DNA of 64,000 nt, taken from the NCBI GenBank assembly GCA_030448125.1, contig JAUJNO010000005.1:141110-205109 (forward strand). Reading direction: 5' to 3'. The position numbers were made by a program, and so were the translations under genes. Below the pieces are notes generated by a model that was given only the letters and a program-made list of their open reading frames with translations, was not told the DNA's origin and ran no database searches. The DNA is from Rubrobacteraceae bacterium. Its GTDB lineage: Bacteria; Actinomycetota; Rubrobacteria; Rubrobacterales; Rubrobacteraceae. Positions 8,047 to 16,054 of the stretch are shown here, piece after piece (position 1 is the first letter of the stretch; the number at the start of each line of letters is the position of its first letter).

Positions 8047-8267
8047 ACGGTCCTCTCCTCACGGGACCAGTATCCGGCACGCCGTCCGCTCCCGCAAGAT
8101 TCCGGCGTGCTATAGAATGCGGGCGGAGGCTATACGTCTCCGCGTGGGGATTCCAAGGAAAGGGCGATGCGGTGTTTCGGGACCGCGAAAAAGGCGTGGG
8201 TCCGCGGGCAAAGCCGGGGTGGATCCGGGCGGCGGGGCCGGGCACCATTCTTTAGGGGGTTGATCTC

Positions 8268-9602
8268 TTGGCACTAGATTACACTTACCGCATCCATATG
8301 CCGCACCGTACGGGCCAGCTCGCCAGGGTCGCCGGGGCCATAGCCACGGGGGACGGCTTGATCGGGGATGTGGCTACGATCAACGTCGGGCGGGACTCTT
8401 CCACGCGCGAGATCACGCTCGAAGTAGAAGACCATGCCGGGGCCGAGCGCGTCGCGGAGCTCCTGAACAAGCTGGAAGGCGTCGAGGTCTTATGGTTCCG
8501 CGACCGGGCTCTCTTGAAGCACGATGGCGGCAAGCTCGTCATCGAGGCGAGGCATCCGGTGAGGACGGTGCAGGACATGCGCGACGTCTACACACCGGGG
8601 GTTGCGCGGGCGTCGATGGCGATCTCCGAGGACCCCTCGCTCGCGAGGCAGCTCACCATGATCGGCCGCAGCGTAGCCATCTGCACTAACGGGACGCGCG
8701 TGTTGGGCCTGGGCAACATAGGCCCCGTCGCCTCGATGCCGGTGATGGAGGGCAAGGCGGTCTTCTACCACCAGCTCGCCCGCGTCTCGGCGATGCCCAT
8801 CCTGATCGACGCGAAGGACGTCGACACGTTCGTGGAGACGGTGACGCGCATCGCGCCGGGGTTCGGCGGCATACATTTGGAGGACATCTCGGCGCCGGAG
8901 TGCTTCGAGATCGAGGCGCGTCTCATAGAGGCCCTGCCCCAGCCGGTGATGCACGACGACGTACACGGCACGGCCGTGGTGACGCTCGCGGCGGCCATCG
9001 TCGCCTGCCACAACGCGGGGCTCACGCTCGAAGACGAGGTGGTCGGCCAGATCGGGCTGGGCGCCGCGGGCTTCGGGATCGCCTCGCTGATGGTCGAGGG
9101 GAAGGCGCGCAAGGTCCTGGCCTCGGACCCGAACGAGGCGAGCCACGAGCGCGCGCGAAAGAAGGGCATCGAGATCACCGACATGGAGACCGTCATGAAG
9201 GAGGCGGACGTGGTGGTGGCGACGACCGGGGTAACGGGCCTGATAAAGCCGGAGATGGTGCGCAAGGGGCAGGTGATACTGGCCCTCACCAACCCCTACC
9301 CCGAGATAGAGCCCGAGGTGGCGCTCGAGGCGGGCGCCGCGTACGCCGCCGACGGGACGAGCGTGAACAACGTCCTCGGCTACCCCGGCATCTTTCGCGG
9401 GGCGCTCCTGGCCGGGGCCGGAGAGATCAACCTGGAGATGAAGCTCGCCGCCGCCGAAACCCTCGCCGGGCTGGCCTCCGACCCGGCCCTCGTCCCCGAC
9501 ACCCTCGACTCGAACGTCCACGAGCAGGTCGCCGACGCCGTGCGGGACGCGGCGGTGGAGAGTGGCGTCGCCCACCTCGACCGCTCTCCAATGGGACTGT
9601 AA
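8268..9602 (+). CDS. NAD(P)-dependent malic enzyme with N-terminal ACT domain
   Basis: The 444-residue enzyme decarboxylates malate to pyruvate with NAD(P) reduction. Residues 1-75 form an ACT-type ligand-binding domain that suggests amino-acid feedback. The malic core follows, with the DVYTPGVARASMAI signature, NGTRVLGLGNIGPVASMPVM, a PVMHDDVHGTA metal/substrate loop and the Rossmann motif GQIGLGAAGFG. A TTG at 8268 is taken as start because AGGGGG lies about ten bases upstream and the ACT domain begins immediately. The gene has its own upstream gap and no partner downstream. Confidence 0.93.
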   Translation: MALDYTYRIHMPHRTGQLARVAGAIATGDGLIGDVATINVGRDSSTREITLEVEDHAGAERVAELLNKLEGVEVLWFRDRALLKHDGGKLVIEARHPVRTVQDMRDVYTPGVARASMAISEDPSLARQLTMIGRSVAICTNGTRVLGLGNIGPVASMPVMEGKAVFYHQLARVSAMPILIDAKDVDTFVETVTRIAPGFGGIHLEDISAPECFEIEARLIEALPQPVMHDDVHGTAVVTLAAAIVACHNAGLTLEDEVVGQIGLGAAGFGIASLMVEGKARKVLASDPNEASHERARKKGIEITDMETVMKEADVVVATTGVTGLIKPEMVRKGQVILALTNPYPEIEPEVALEAGAAYAADGTSVNNVLGYPGIFRGALLAGAGEINLEMKLAAAETLAGLASDPALVPDTLDSNVHEQVADAVRDAAVESGVAHLDRSPMGL

Positions 9603-9882
9603 GGAGGTCGCAACCGGCACCGTGCCGGAGACGATGGTCGTGGACCGGTAAGGGTCCGGGCGCTTCCCGCTTGTGATCTCCCCAAGGTCCTTGCTGGTCG
9701 AGGAGCAACAGCATATGAGAGCCGATCGGCCAACGCTGTTTGAGGTTCCCCCCCTCGTTCCGGGCCTTCTACTTCCCTGTTGCGTATAGTACGGGACGCG
9801 ATAGGGAGCCGGGGGGACGTAGGGCTCGCCGCCGTTCGGCAGGTATAAGAACAGGTTTCGCGAGAAATAGTCTGGAGACGCG
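9603..9882. other. Intergenic region with probable aminotransferase promoter
   Basis: TATAGT at 9785-9790 is a good -10 candidate upstream of the aminotransferase gene; no convincing -35 box was seen. A short GGCACCGTGCC stem follows the malic enzyme stop. Confidence 0.35.
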
Positions 9883-11256
9883 ATGGGACACATAAAGTTG
9901 ATGACGGAGATTCCGGGACCGAAGAGCCGGGAGGTGCTGGACAGGCACGAGAGGTTCGTCGCGCGGGGGCTGGCCCTGGGATTCCCCGCGGCCATAAGCG
10001 AGGCCAGAGGCGCGCTGCTGACCGACGTGGACGGGAACCGGTTTATAGACCTCGCCGGCGGCGTAGGAGTGCTCAACGTGGGGCACTCGGACCCGGAGGT
10101 CGTCGGGGCGGCGAGGGATCAGCTGGAGCGCTTCGTCCACACGGACTACACCGTCGCGCCCTACGCCCTCTACAGCGAGCTGGCCGAACGTCTGGTAAAT
10201 CTCGTGCCCGGGGGCGAGAAGGCGGCGTTCTTCAACGCGGGGGCGGAGGCCGTCGAGAACGCCATCAAGATGGCCCGGACGTACACGGGCCGCAAGGCGG
10301 TGATCTCCTTCGAAGGGGGCTTCCACGGGCGCACCTGGATGGCCCTCGCGCTTACCAGCAAGACCACCCCGTACAAGCAGGGGTTCTTGCCGCTGGCCGG
10401 GGAGGTCTACCGGGTCCCCTACGCCTACCCCTACCGGCCGCCGGTGGAGCCGAGGGACGGCAAGTCTTTTGGGGAGACCTGCGCCGGGTTGCTGGACAAC
10501 GTCTTCTCCAGCTACGTCACCGCGGACGACGTGGCGGCGCTCATCGTGGAGCCGATCCTGGGGGAGGGCGGGTTCGTGGTGCCCCCGAACGACTACCTGC
10601 CGGCGCTGAAGCGGAAGTGTGAGGAGCGCGGGATAGTGTTCATCGCCGACGAGGTCCAGGCGGGGTTCGGGCGCACCGGCAAGATGTTCGCCGTCGAACA
10701 CTCGGGGGTCGAACCGGACCTCGTAATTTTGGCGAAGTCGCTGGCGGCGGGGTTTCCTCTCTCCGCGGTCGTGGGGCGGGCGGAGGTGATGGACGCGCCG
10801 CGGGAAGGGGCCCTGGGGGGGACCTACCCGGGGAACCCGGTGGCGCTGGCGAGCGCGATGGCCGTTTTGGACAAACTAGAGGATGGGGATCTCCTGAGGA
10901 GATCCCGGGAGATTGGGACCCGGATCCAGGCCCGGTTCTCGTCGCTGGCCGAGCGCGTGGAGCTGATCGGGGACGTGCGTGGGCTCGGGGCGATGGTCGC
11001 CGTGGAGTTCGTCCGCGACCGGGAGAGCAAGGAGCCGGCGAAGGGCGAGGTCGGGGAGATGCTGAAGCTCGCCGCCGAGCGCGGGGTGCTGGTCCTCTCC
11101 GCCGGCGTGGAGGCCAACTGCATCCGCTTTTTGGCCCCGCTGGTCATAACCGACGAACAGCTGGAAGAGGCCCTGGACGTGCTGGAGGGATGTGTGGAAG
11201 AGGTCGCCGCCACGCGCGAAACCTCGCCCGCCGGGGCCCTGGCCGACCCAACCTAG
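9883..11256 (+). CDS. gabT: Class III aminotransferase, GabT-like (4-aminobutyrate aminotransferase)
   Basis: This 457-residue fold-type I PLP enzyme shows the whole class III pattern: an N-terminal FIDLAGGVGVLNVGHSDP, FNAGAEAVENAIKMAR, the GGFHGRT loop, IADEVQAGFGRTGKMFA and the PLP lysine in LVILAKSLAAGFP. The family transfers the amino group from GABA or related omega-amines to 2-oxoglutarate. The assignment to GABA rather than ornithine or another amine rests on overall resemblance. CTGGAG lies upstream of ATG 9883. The dehalogenase gene follows after ten bases, so they may be cotranscribed. Confidence 0.88.
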   Translation: MGHIKLMTEIPGPKSREVLDRHERFVARGLALGFPAAISEARGALLTDVDGNRFIDLAGGVGVLNVGHSDPEVVGAARDQLERFVHTDYTVAPYALYSELAERLVNLVPGGEKAAFFNAGAEAVENAIKMARTYTGRKAVISFEGGFHGRTWMALALTSKTTPYKQGFLPLAGEVYRVPYAYPYRPPVEPRDGKSFGETCAGLLDNVFSSYVTADDVAALIVEPILGEGGFVVPPNDYLPALKRKCEERGIVFIADEVQAGFGRTGKMFAVEHSGVEPDLVILAKSLAAGFPLSAVVGRAEVMDAPREGALGGTYPGNPVALASAMAVLDKLEDGDLLRRSREIGTRIQARFSSLAERVELIGDVRGLGAMVAVEFVRDRESKEPAKGEVGEMLKLAAERGVLVLSAGVEANCIRFLAPLVITDEQLEEALDVLEGCVEEVAATRETSPAGALADPT

Positions 11257-11266
11257 TCAAACACCC

Positions 11267-12154
11267 GTGACCGAAAACCCCATCTCCCCCACCGATCCCT
11301 ACGAGCGCCGCCGCGTGGCCGTGCTCGGCGCCGAGATGGCTTACGTGGACGTCGGCGAGGGAGACCCGGTCGTCTTCTTGCACGGCAATCCCACCTCTTC
11401 GTACCTGTGGCGCAACGTGATCCCGCACGTCGAACCCCACGCCCGCTGCCTCGCCCCCGACCTCGTCGGGATGGGCGACTCGGGCAAAGCTCCCGACGGC
11501 TCCTACCGCTTCGTGGACCACGCCCGCTACCTCGACGCCTGGTTCGACGCCCTGGGGTTAACGGAAAACGTGACGCTGGTCGGCCACGACTGGGGCTCGG
11601 CGCTCGGCTTTCATTGGGCGCACCGGCACCCCGAAAGGGTGCGCGGCCTCGCGTACATGGAAGCGATCGTACGCCCGTTTTCCTGGGAGGAGTGGCCGAG
11701 AGTGGCGCGTGGGATCTTCCGGGCCATGCGCTCGGAGGAGGGCAAGGAGCTGATCCTGAAGGAGAACGCCTTCGTGGAGCTCATCCTGCCGGCGAGCGTG
11801 CTGCGAACGCTTACCGACGAGGAGATGGAGGTCTACCGCCGGCCCTACCCCACCGAGGAGTCCCGCCGCCCTACCCTCGCCTGGCCCCGGGAGATACCCA
11901 TCGACGGCGAACCCGAAGACGTCGTGGAGGTAGTAAAGAGCTACTCGCGGTGGTTGGCGGGGAGCGAGATACCCAAGCTGTTCGTCGACGCCGATCCGGG
12001 CGTGATCCTCACCGGCGCCCGACGCGAGTTCTGCCGGTCGTGGAGGAATCAGGAAGAGGTGACGGTCCGGGGCGCCCACTTCGTCCAGGAGGACTCCCCG
12101 CGCAAAATCGGAGAAGCCATCGCCGCCTTCATACAAAAGACAAAGAGAGCTTGA
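11267..12154 (+). CDS. Haloalkane dehalogenase (alpha/beta hydrolase)
   Basis: The nucleophile elbow is GHDWGSALG, with Asp instead of Ser, as in haloalkane dehalogenases. The oxyanion motif is FLHGNPTSSYLWR, the cap region begins EAIVRPFSWEEWP, and the catalytic His is in GAHFVQEDSP. Such enzymes hydrolyse carbon-halogen bonds to alcohols. The start is GTG 11267, ten bases after the aminotransferase stop; a longer frame inside the upstream gene is a shadow. At 295 residues it matches the DhaA/LinB subgroup. Natural substrates are unknown. Confidence 0.88.
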   Translation: MTENPISPTDPYERRRVAVLGAEMAYVDVGEGDPVVFLHGNPTSSYLWRNVIPHVEPHARCLAPDLVGMGDSGKAPDGSYRFVDHARYLDAWFDALGLTENVTLVGHDWGSALGFHWAHRHPERVRGLAYMEAIVRPFSWEEWPRVARGIFRAMRSEEGKELILKENAFVELILPASVLRTLTDEEMEVYRRPYPTEESRRPTLAWPREIPIDGEPEDVVEVVKSYSRWLAGSEIPKLFVDADPGVILTGARREFCRSWRNQEEVTVRGAHFVQEDSPRKIGEAIAAFIQKTKRA

Positions 12155-12281
12155 GCCGCATGCGAGGCCGAAAGCGCGCGGCTCTCGCTGTCCACGCAGT
12201 ATTATCAACGTCCGCGGCGGCGGAGGCTCCGGGTGGACCGAGGAGGACGGAGCCGGACGGGCGAGCCCGCCTTCATGAGGC

Positions 12282-12304
12282 GCATACACACTTTGATACA
12301 TTCT
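12282..12304 (-). promoter_or_regulatory. Shared motif, site E (left end of LuxR module 1)
   Basis: Read on the minus strand the site is AATGTATCAAAGTGTGTATG, matching the motif found at five other places in the window. It marks the left limit of similarity between the two LuxR modules. Confidence 0.5.
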
Positions 12305-12426
12305 CGGCTCACACCGGTCAAACCTGAGGCTACTGTATGTAGACTAGCCTGAGATACTCTATTGTGGGCGATTTTCATGCGCTGCGGCTCGTGTTTGACG
12401 TTACACGAGGAAGGAGCGTACGGATC

Positions 12427-12771
12427 GCGCGCATACTGGTTACTATAACGCCGCGCATGTACCGCGAGGTGCTAGCGCTTTCACTTCACAACCACCGCCC
12501 GGACACCGAGGTGTTGATTTCCCCTCCGGAGGCCCTCAACTGGGAGATAGGGCGCTTCAGGCCGCACCTTGTCGTGCTCGACGATAACGACGGTGCCGCG
12601 CCGGATGGGCTGTCGGGAGTCCTATACCGGGTCGAAATACTGCTCGGCGCTAGCATGGACGCCAGGATCAGCGTGGACGGACAGGCCCGGGAGGTAAAGG
12701 ACATCTGTACGGAGGACCTGCTCGCGGTGGTGGACAGGGCGGAGAAGATGATCCCTAAAGAGACAGAGTAG
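12427..12771 (+). CDS. Conserved hypothetical protein, copy 1 (start codon altered)
   Basis: The protein is nearly identical to the copy at 34300-34644. It begins like a receiver-type alpha/beta domain (ARILVTITPRMYREVLALSL) and contains HLVVLDDNDGAAP, but I do not recognise a named family. In copy 2 an AAGGAG is followed ten bases later by GTG; here the same position is GCG. Translation must therefore start elsewhere (GTG 12364 or ATG 12457), or the gene is silenced. The last 150 bases overlap the convergent LuxR gene tail to tail. Confidence 0.55.
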   Translation, partial: ARILVTITPRMYREVLALSLHNHRPDTEVLISPPEALNWEIGRFRPHLVVLDDNDGAAPDGLSGVLYRVEILLGASMDARISVDGQAREVKDICTEDLLAVVDRAEKMIPKETE

Positions 12772-13485
12772 TAACCCGGCCTGCCTCCGAAGAACCGTCT
12801 CCGGGCTACGCCTCTTTTCCTCCTCCTCTTCGCCTATGTCGCTGATGGTGATCCACTCCTTCAGGAGAGCTACCCTCACGGCCTCGCCCCGCGAGCCGAC
12901 CTCCATCTTGTGGTAGGTGTTCGAGAGGTGGCGCTTGACGGTGCCCTCCGCAACGTGAACCCTGGTGGCTATCTGGCGGTTAGAGAGTCCGCGGGCGGCG
13001 AGGAGCAGGATCTCTAGCTCCCGGGCGGAGATGACGCCCTCGGCCCCGCCCTCGGCCTCCTCCAGCATCTCACGCGGCATGCCCACCACTACGTCACCCC
13101 CCGCCGGATCGAAGACCGCGGCGCGTACCGCGGCGATGAGGTGTCTCGACGAGGAGCTCTTCAAGACGTACCCGCTGGCCCCCAGCTTCAAGAGATCCCG
13201 TATGAAAGCGGGCTCTTCGAACATGGTGACGATTACCACCTTCGGCGTAGGCTCCACCGCGCGCATCCGGTCGAGAGCCTCCCTGGCCTTCTCGAACGGC
13301 ATCTGCACCTGCATTATCACCACGTCGGGCTTCTTCTCGCGGGCCAGCGCCACGGCCCCCTGGTCGTTGGTCGTCTCCCCGACCACCTCCAGCCCCCCGT
13401 AGGAGCTCAGAAGCCCCGCCAGTCCCTCGCGGAACATGGTGTGGTCATCGGCCAGCAGTACAGTTGTCAGACGTTCTTGCGCCAC
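12622..13485 (-). CDS. NarL/LuxR-type response regulator lacking the phospho-Asp, copy 1
   Basis: An N-terminal receiver-like domain (TVLLADDHTMFREGL) is followed by a LuxR helix-turn-helix (ISARELEILLLAARGLSN, then a recognition helix with GTVKRHLSNTYHKMEVGS). At the place of the phosphorylatable Asp the sequence is DVVIMQVQMPF, so the acceptor is Gln; the acidic pair ADD and the switch Lys in YVLKS remain. It is therefore likely an atypical regulator controlled by something other than a kinase. The start is GTG 13485. The open frame continues about 50 codons into the antisense of the convergent gene, so the true C-terminus is uncertain. Confidence 0.85.
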   Translation of the reverse strand: MAQERLTTVLLADDHTMFREGLAGLLSSYGGLEVVGETTNDQGAVALAREKKPDVVIMQVQMPFEKAREALDRMRAVEPTPKVVIVTMFEEPAFIRDLLKLGASGYVLKSSSSRHLIAAVRAAVFDPAGGDVVVGMPREMLEEAEGGAEGVISARELEILLLAARGLSNRQIATRVHVAEGTVKRHLSNTYHKMEVGSRGEAVRVALLKEWITISDIGEEEEEKRRSPETVLRRQAGLLLCLFRDHLLRPVHHREQVLRTDVLYLPGLSVHADPGVHASAEQYFDPV

Positions 13486-13490
13486 TTAAC

Positions 13491-13571
13491 CTAAATTGGT
13501 AGTAAGCACGAACTTCTCGAAAGCCACGCGATTCCTCCGTACATCAGGACGAGCACCGCAAATCTTAACAC
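13491..13571 (-). CDS. Conserved 26-aa hydrophobic leader peptide, copy 1
   Basis: GTG 13571 opens a frame (VLRFAVLVLMYGGIAWLS then RSSCLLPI) that stops six bases before the LuxR start. The second module carries the same peptide with two changes. It would be a single membrane helix with a polar, Cys-containing tail. Conservation could reflect only overall DNA identity between the copies, so coding is not proven. It begins six bases after the shared motif. Confidence 0.4.
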   Translation of the reverse strand: MLRFAVLVLMYGGIAWLSRSSCLLPI

Positions 13572-13576
13572 GCACC

Positions 13577-13599
13577 CACTACACACTTCGGGCCATTTT
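13577..13599 (-). promoter_or_regulatory. Shared motif, site D (upstream of LuxR copy 1)
   Basis: Read on the minus strand, the site ends CGAAGTGTGTAGTGG and matches the sites before the HTH genes at 18 of 23 positions. It lies about 90 bases upstream of the LuxR start, directly before the small peptide frame. Confidence 0.45.
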
Positions 13600-13756
13600 T
13601 TGGTCCGAGACGGCCGCATGGGCTTGTCGGGACGACCACGCTCAGTTTATAAAGTCCGCTGCGCTAACAACAGCGCGCAGGGCGTCGGACGCAGGACTCT
13701 CAGACGCAAGACTCTCGTTGTAATTGCCCCCCACGGTTCCCGCAGGAAAGGAAGAG

Positions 13757-15055
13757 ATGATAAACAACACGACGATACCACCAGAGCGCACGCCCGGGGA
13801 TCCCCGGCTGGCCGTCGAGAGGCGAGACCGGGCGGGTAATGGGTGGCCACGCCAGAACGCGCCGAAGGCGCCAGGATGGCAGCACGGGCGGGGCTCCGGG
13901 CCGTTCGTCGGACCGTTGGGGATATTCGACTACGATGACCCAGTGTCCATCCGCGCCAGAAAGTACACCACGGGCACGCACGTGCTCCTGGAGGAGATCG
14001 GGGTCGAGACAGGAGTCACGCCCAATGAGGTGGTCTGGGCCAAGAACAAGGCCAGACTCTACCGCTACCGTCCCACCGACAGAGCCGCTGGTGGGAGACG
14101 CCCGGTCCCGGTGCTTTTGATCTACGGCTTCGTACTCAAGCCGTACGTCTTCGACCTGGTGCCGGGCAACAGCCTGGTGGAGTATCTGGTGGAGGAGGGC
14201 TTCGACGTCTACATGCTAGACTTCGGGATCTCCGGGACCGAAGATGCGAGATTATCGCTCGAGGATCTGGTCCTAGACTACATGCACGGCGCGGTCCAAA
14301 AGGCCCTCGAGACCTCGGGCGCCAGGGAGATCAGTCTCTTCGGGCAGTCCCAGGGCGGCACGCTGTGCGCCATGTACGCCTCCCTGTTCCCGGGCGGGCC
14401 CCTCAAGAACCTCGTCCTACTCTCCGCACCCACGGAATTCGCCCCGCTGAATCCGGGCCTCCTCGGGCTCTGGACGCTCGCGAGCCGCACCAGCGTTGCG
14501 TACTTCGACCCGGCGATAGTGCCGCGGTTTTTCGGGAACCTGCCAACAGACCTTGCAAGCCAGGTCATCAATTCGGCTTCCTCCTTGCAGGGCACCGCTG
14601 TCAGCATGGGCGCCCGGCCCCTGGGCCGCAGATTAAGCATCTACGACGAGGCGTTGCGGGCGGTGCGGGAGTGGGCCGAGCGAGACGTTTCCGTGCGTTC
14701 CTGGCTGGCGGTGAGCAAGTGGGTCGACGACGCCGCACCCTTCCCGGGCGAGACCTTCCGGAGATGGTGGGGGGACTTCTACCAGCGCGACAAGCTCGTC
14801 AAGGGGAAGATGCAGCTCCGTGGACACAGGGTGGACATCTCGAACATCGGGTGCGCCGTGCTCAACGTCTCGGGCAAGTGGGACTGCACCGTTCCGCCCG
14901 CTCAGACCAAGGCTACAACTGCTCGCGCCAGCGGCCCGGACAAGGAGTACGTTTCCGTGAACGCCGGGCACGTGGGCATGCTCGTCGGACCGGCGGCCGT
15001 GGGCAGCCTCTGGCCCCGCCTCCGAGACTGGCTCGCACCCCGCTCGGACCAATAG
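13757..15055 (+). CDS. PHA-synthase-like alpha/beta hydrolase with Ser nucleophile
   Basis: The 432-residue protein resembles class III polyhydroxyalkanoate synthase PhaC across the core: VLLIYGFVLKPYVFDL, FDVYMLDFGISG, a nucleophile elbow GQSQGGTL, SGKWDCTVPP for the Asp and NAGHVGMLVG for the His. True synthases use Cys in G-x-C-x-G-G; here the residue is Ser, so polymerase activity is doubtful and a hydrolase or transferase role is possible. AGGAAAGGAAGAG precedes ATG 13757. A methyltransferase gene follows four bases after the stop, suggesting one operon. Confidence 0.78.
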   Translation: MINNTTIPPERTPGDPRLAVERRDRAGNGWPRQNAPKAPGWQHGRGSGPFVGPLGIFDYDDPVSIRARKYTTGTHVLLEEIGVETGVTPNEVVWAKNKARLYRYRPTDRAAGGRRPVPVLLIYGFVLKPYVFDLVPGNSLVEYLVEEGFDVYMLDFGISGTEDARLSLEDLVLDYMHGAVQKALETSGAREISLFGQSQGGTLCAMYASLFPGGPLKNLVLLSAPTEFAPLNPGLLGLWTLASRTSVAYFDPAIVPRFFGNLPTDLASQVINSASSLQGTAVSMGARPLGRRLSIYDEALRAVREWAERDVSVRSWLAVSKWVDDAAPFPGETFRRWWGDFYQRDKLVKGKMQLRGHRVDISNIGCAVLNVSGKWDCTVPPAQTKATTARASGPDKEYVSVNAGHVGMLVGPAAVGSLWPRLRDWLAPRSDQ

Positions 15056-15059
15056 TAGG

Positions 15060-15914
15060 ATGACAGTGTCCATGGACACTCCGACCAACCCTATAGCTCC
15101 GACGTCGCGGTGGATGGCGGCGGCGCGAGCCCGGGAGAGCGAGCGGGTGGATCGCCTGTTCGACGACCCGCTCGCCGCCGCACTGTCCGGCCCCGAGGGC
15201 TTCGCCTGGCTGGAGCACATGGAGTCAGCCGCACGCTCTGACAGCCCTGGCCTGTACCCCGTGATCCGCACCCGCTTCTTTGACGACTTCCTGCTGGACG
15301 CTTGTAGGAGATTGGGGGTGCGCCAGGTGGTTCTCGCGGCGGCCGGCCTGGACACCCGCGCCTTCCGCCTGAACTGGCCACCCCAGGTCTGTCTGTACGA
15401 GATGGACCTACCCGAGGTGCTGGACGCTAAAGAAGAGGTGATCGAGGCCGCCGGAGCAAGAGCAAGCTGCGAACGGCGCACGGTCAGAGTAGATCTAAGT
15501 CAGGAGACCTGGCCGGAGGCGCTACTCGACGCCGGCTACCAACCGGAGAGGCCGTCGGTCTGGCTCATAGAAGGTCTTCTCTTTTATCTGCCCAGAGCCG
15601 CCGTGCATGGACTCCTGGAGAAGGTGGGTGCGCTAACGGTGACCGGTAGCCTCCTCGGATTGGACGTGATGAACAGGGGGCTGTTCTTCTCCCCCGTGGC
15701 GTGGCCGATGCAGGCTGCCCTCGCCCGGCGCGGTGCACCGGGGCGGTTCGGGATGAACGATCCGGAGACGCTGATGGCCCGCCACGGCTGGGAGGCGGAC
15801 GTGACCCAGCCCGGCGAGGAGGGTGCGAACTTCGGGCGGTGGCCCAGGCCGATGCTGCCCCGGGAGGTGCCGGGCCTACCGCGAAGCTTCCTGGTGAGGG
15901 CGCGCCGCTCGTGA
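15060..15914 (+). CDS. SAM-dependent methyltransferase, TIGR00027/LCM-like family
   Basis: The 284-residue protein shows the features of the actinobacterial O-methyltransferase family related to leucine carboxyl methyltransferases: SRWMAAARARESERVDRLFDDP, YPVIRTRFFDDFL, the SAM motif VVLAAAGLDTRAFRL and an acidic EMDLPEVL. SVWLIEGLLFYLPRAAVHGLL is the conserved C-terminal block. Members methylate carboxyl or hydroxyl groups of natural products; the substrate is unknown. It is cotranscribed with the PhaC-like gene by spacing. ATG 15060 is the first start in frame. Confidence 0.8.
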   Translation: MTVSMDTPTNPIAPTSRWMAAARARESERVDRLFDDPLAAALSGPEGFAWLEHMESAARSDSPGLYPVIRTRFFDDFLLDACRRLGVRQVVLAAAGLDTRAFRLNWPPQVCLYEMDLPEVLDAKEEVIEAAGARASCERRTVRVDLSQETWPEALLDAGYQPERPSVWLIEGLLFYLPRAAVHGLLEKVGALTVTGSLLGLDVMNRGLFFSPVAWPMQAALARRGAPGRFGMNDPETLMARHGWEADVTQPGEEGANFGRWPRPMLPREVPGLPRSFLVRARRS

Positions 15915-16054
15915 ACCATCGCGCAAGGGCTCCTGGAGAACTCGCTTCTCGCTGGGGTTGCGTTGGGAACGTCCGGAAGATCAACTACCGGGTAGAGAGA
16001 AACCCGGCTGGTAGAGGGGATTTGGAAAGATGAACGAACGGCGGGAGGTAACGC

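Noticed and set aside
8490..10076. 528-codon minus-strand open frame opposite the malic enzyme
   Set aside because: It is antisense to a clear malic enzyme gene, with Arg/His/Asp-rich composition typical of shadow frames.
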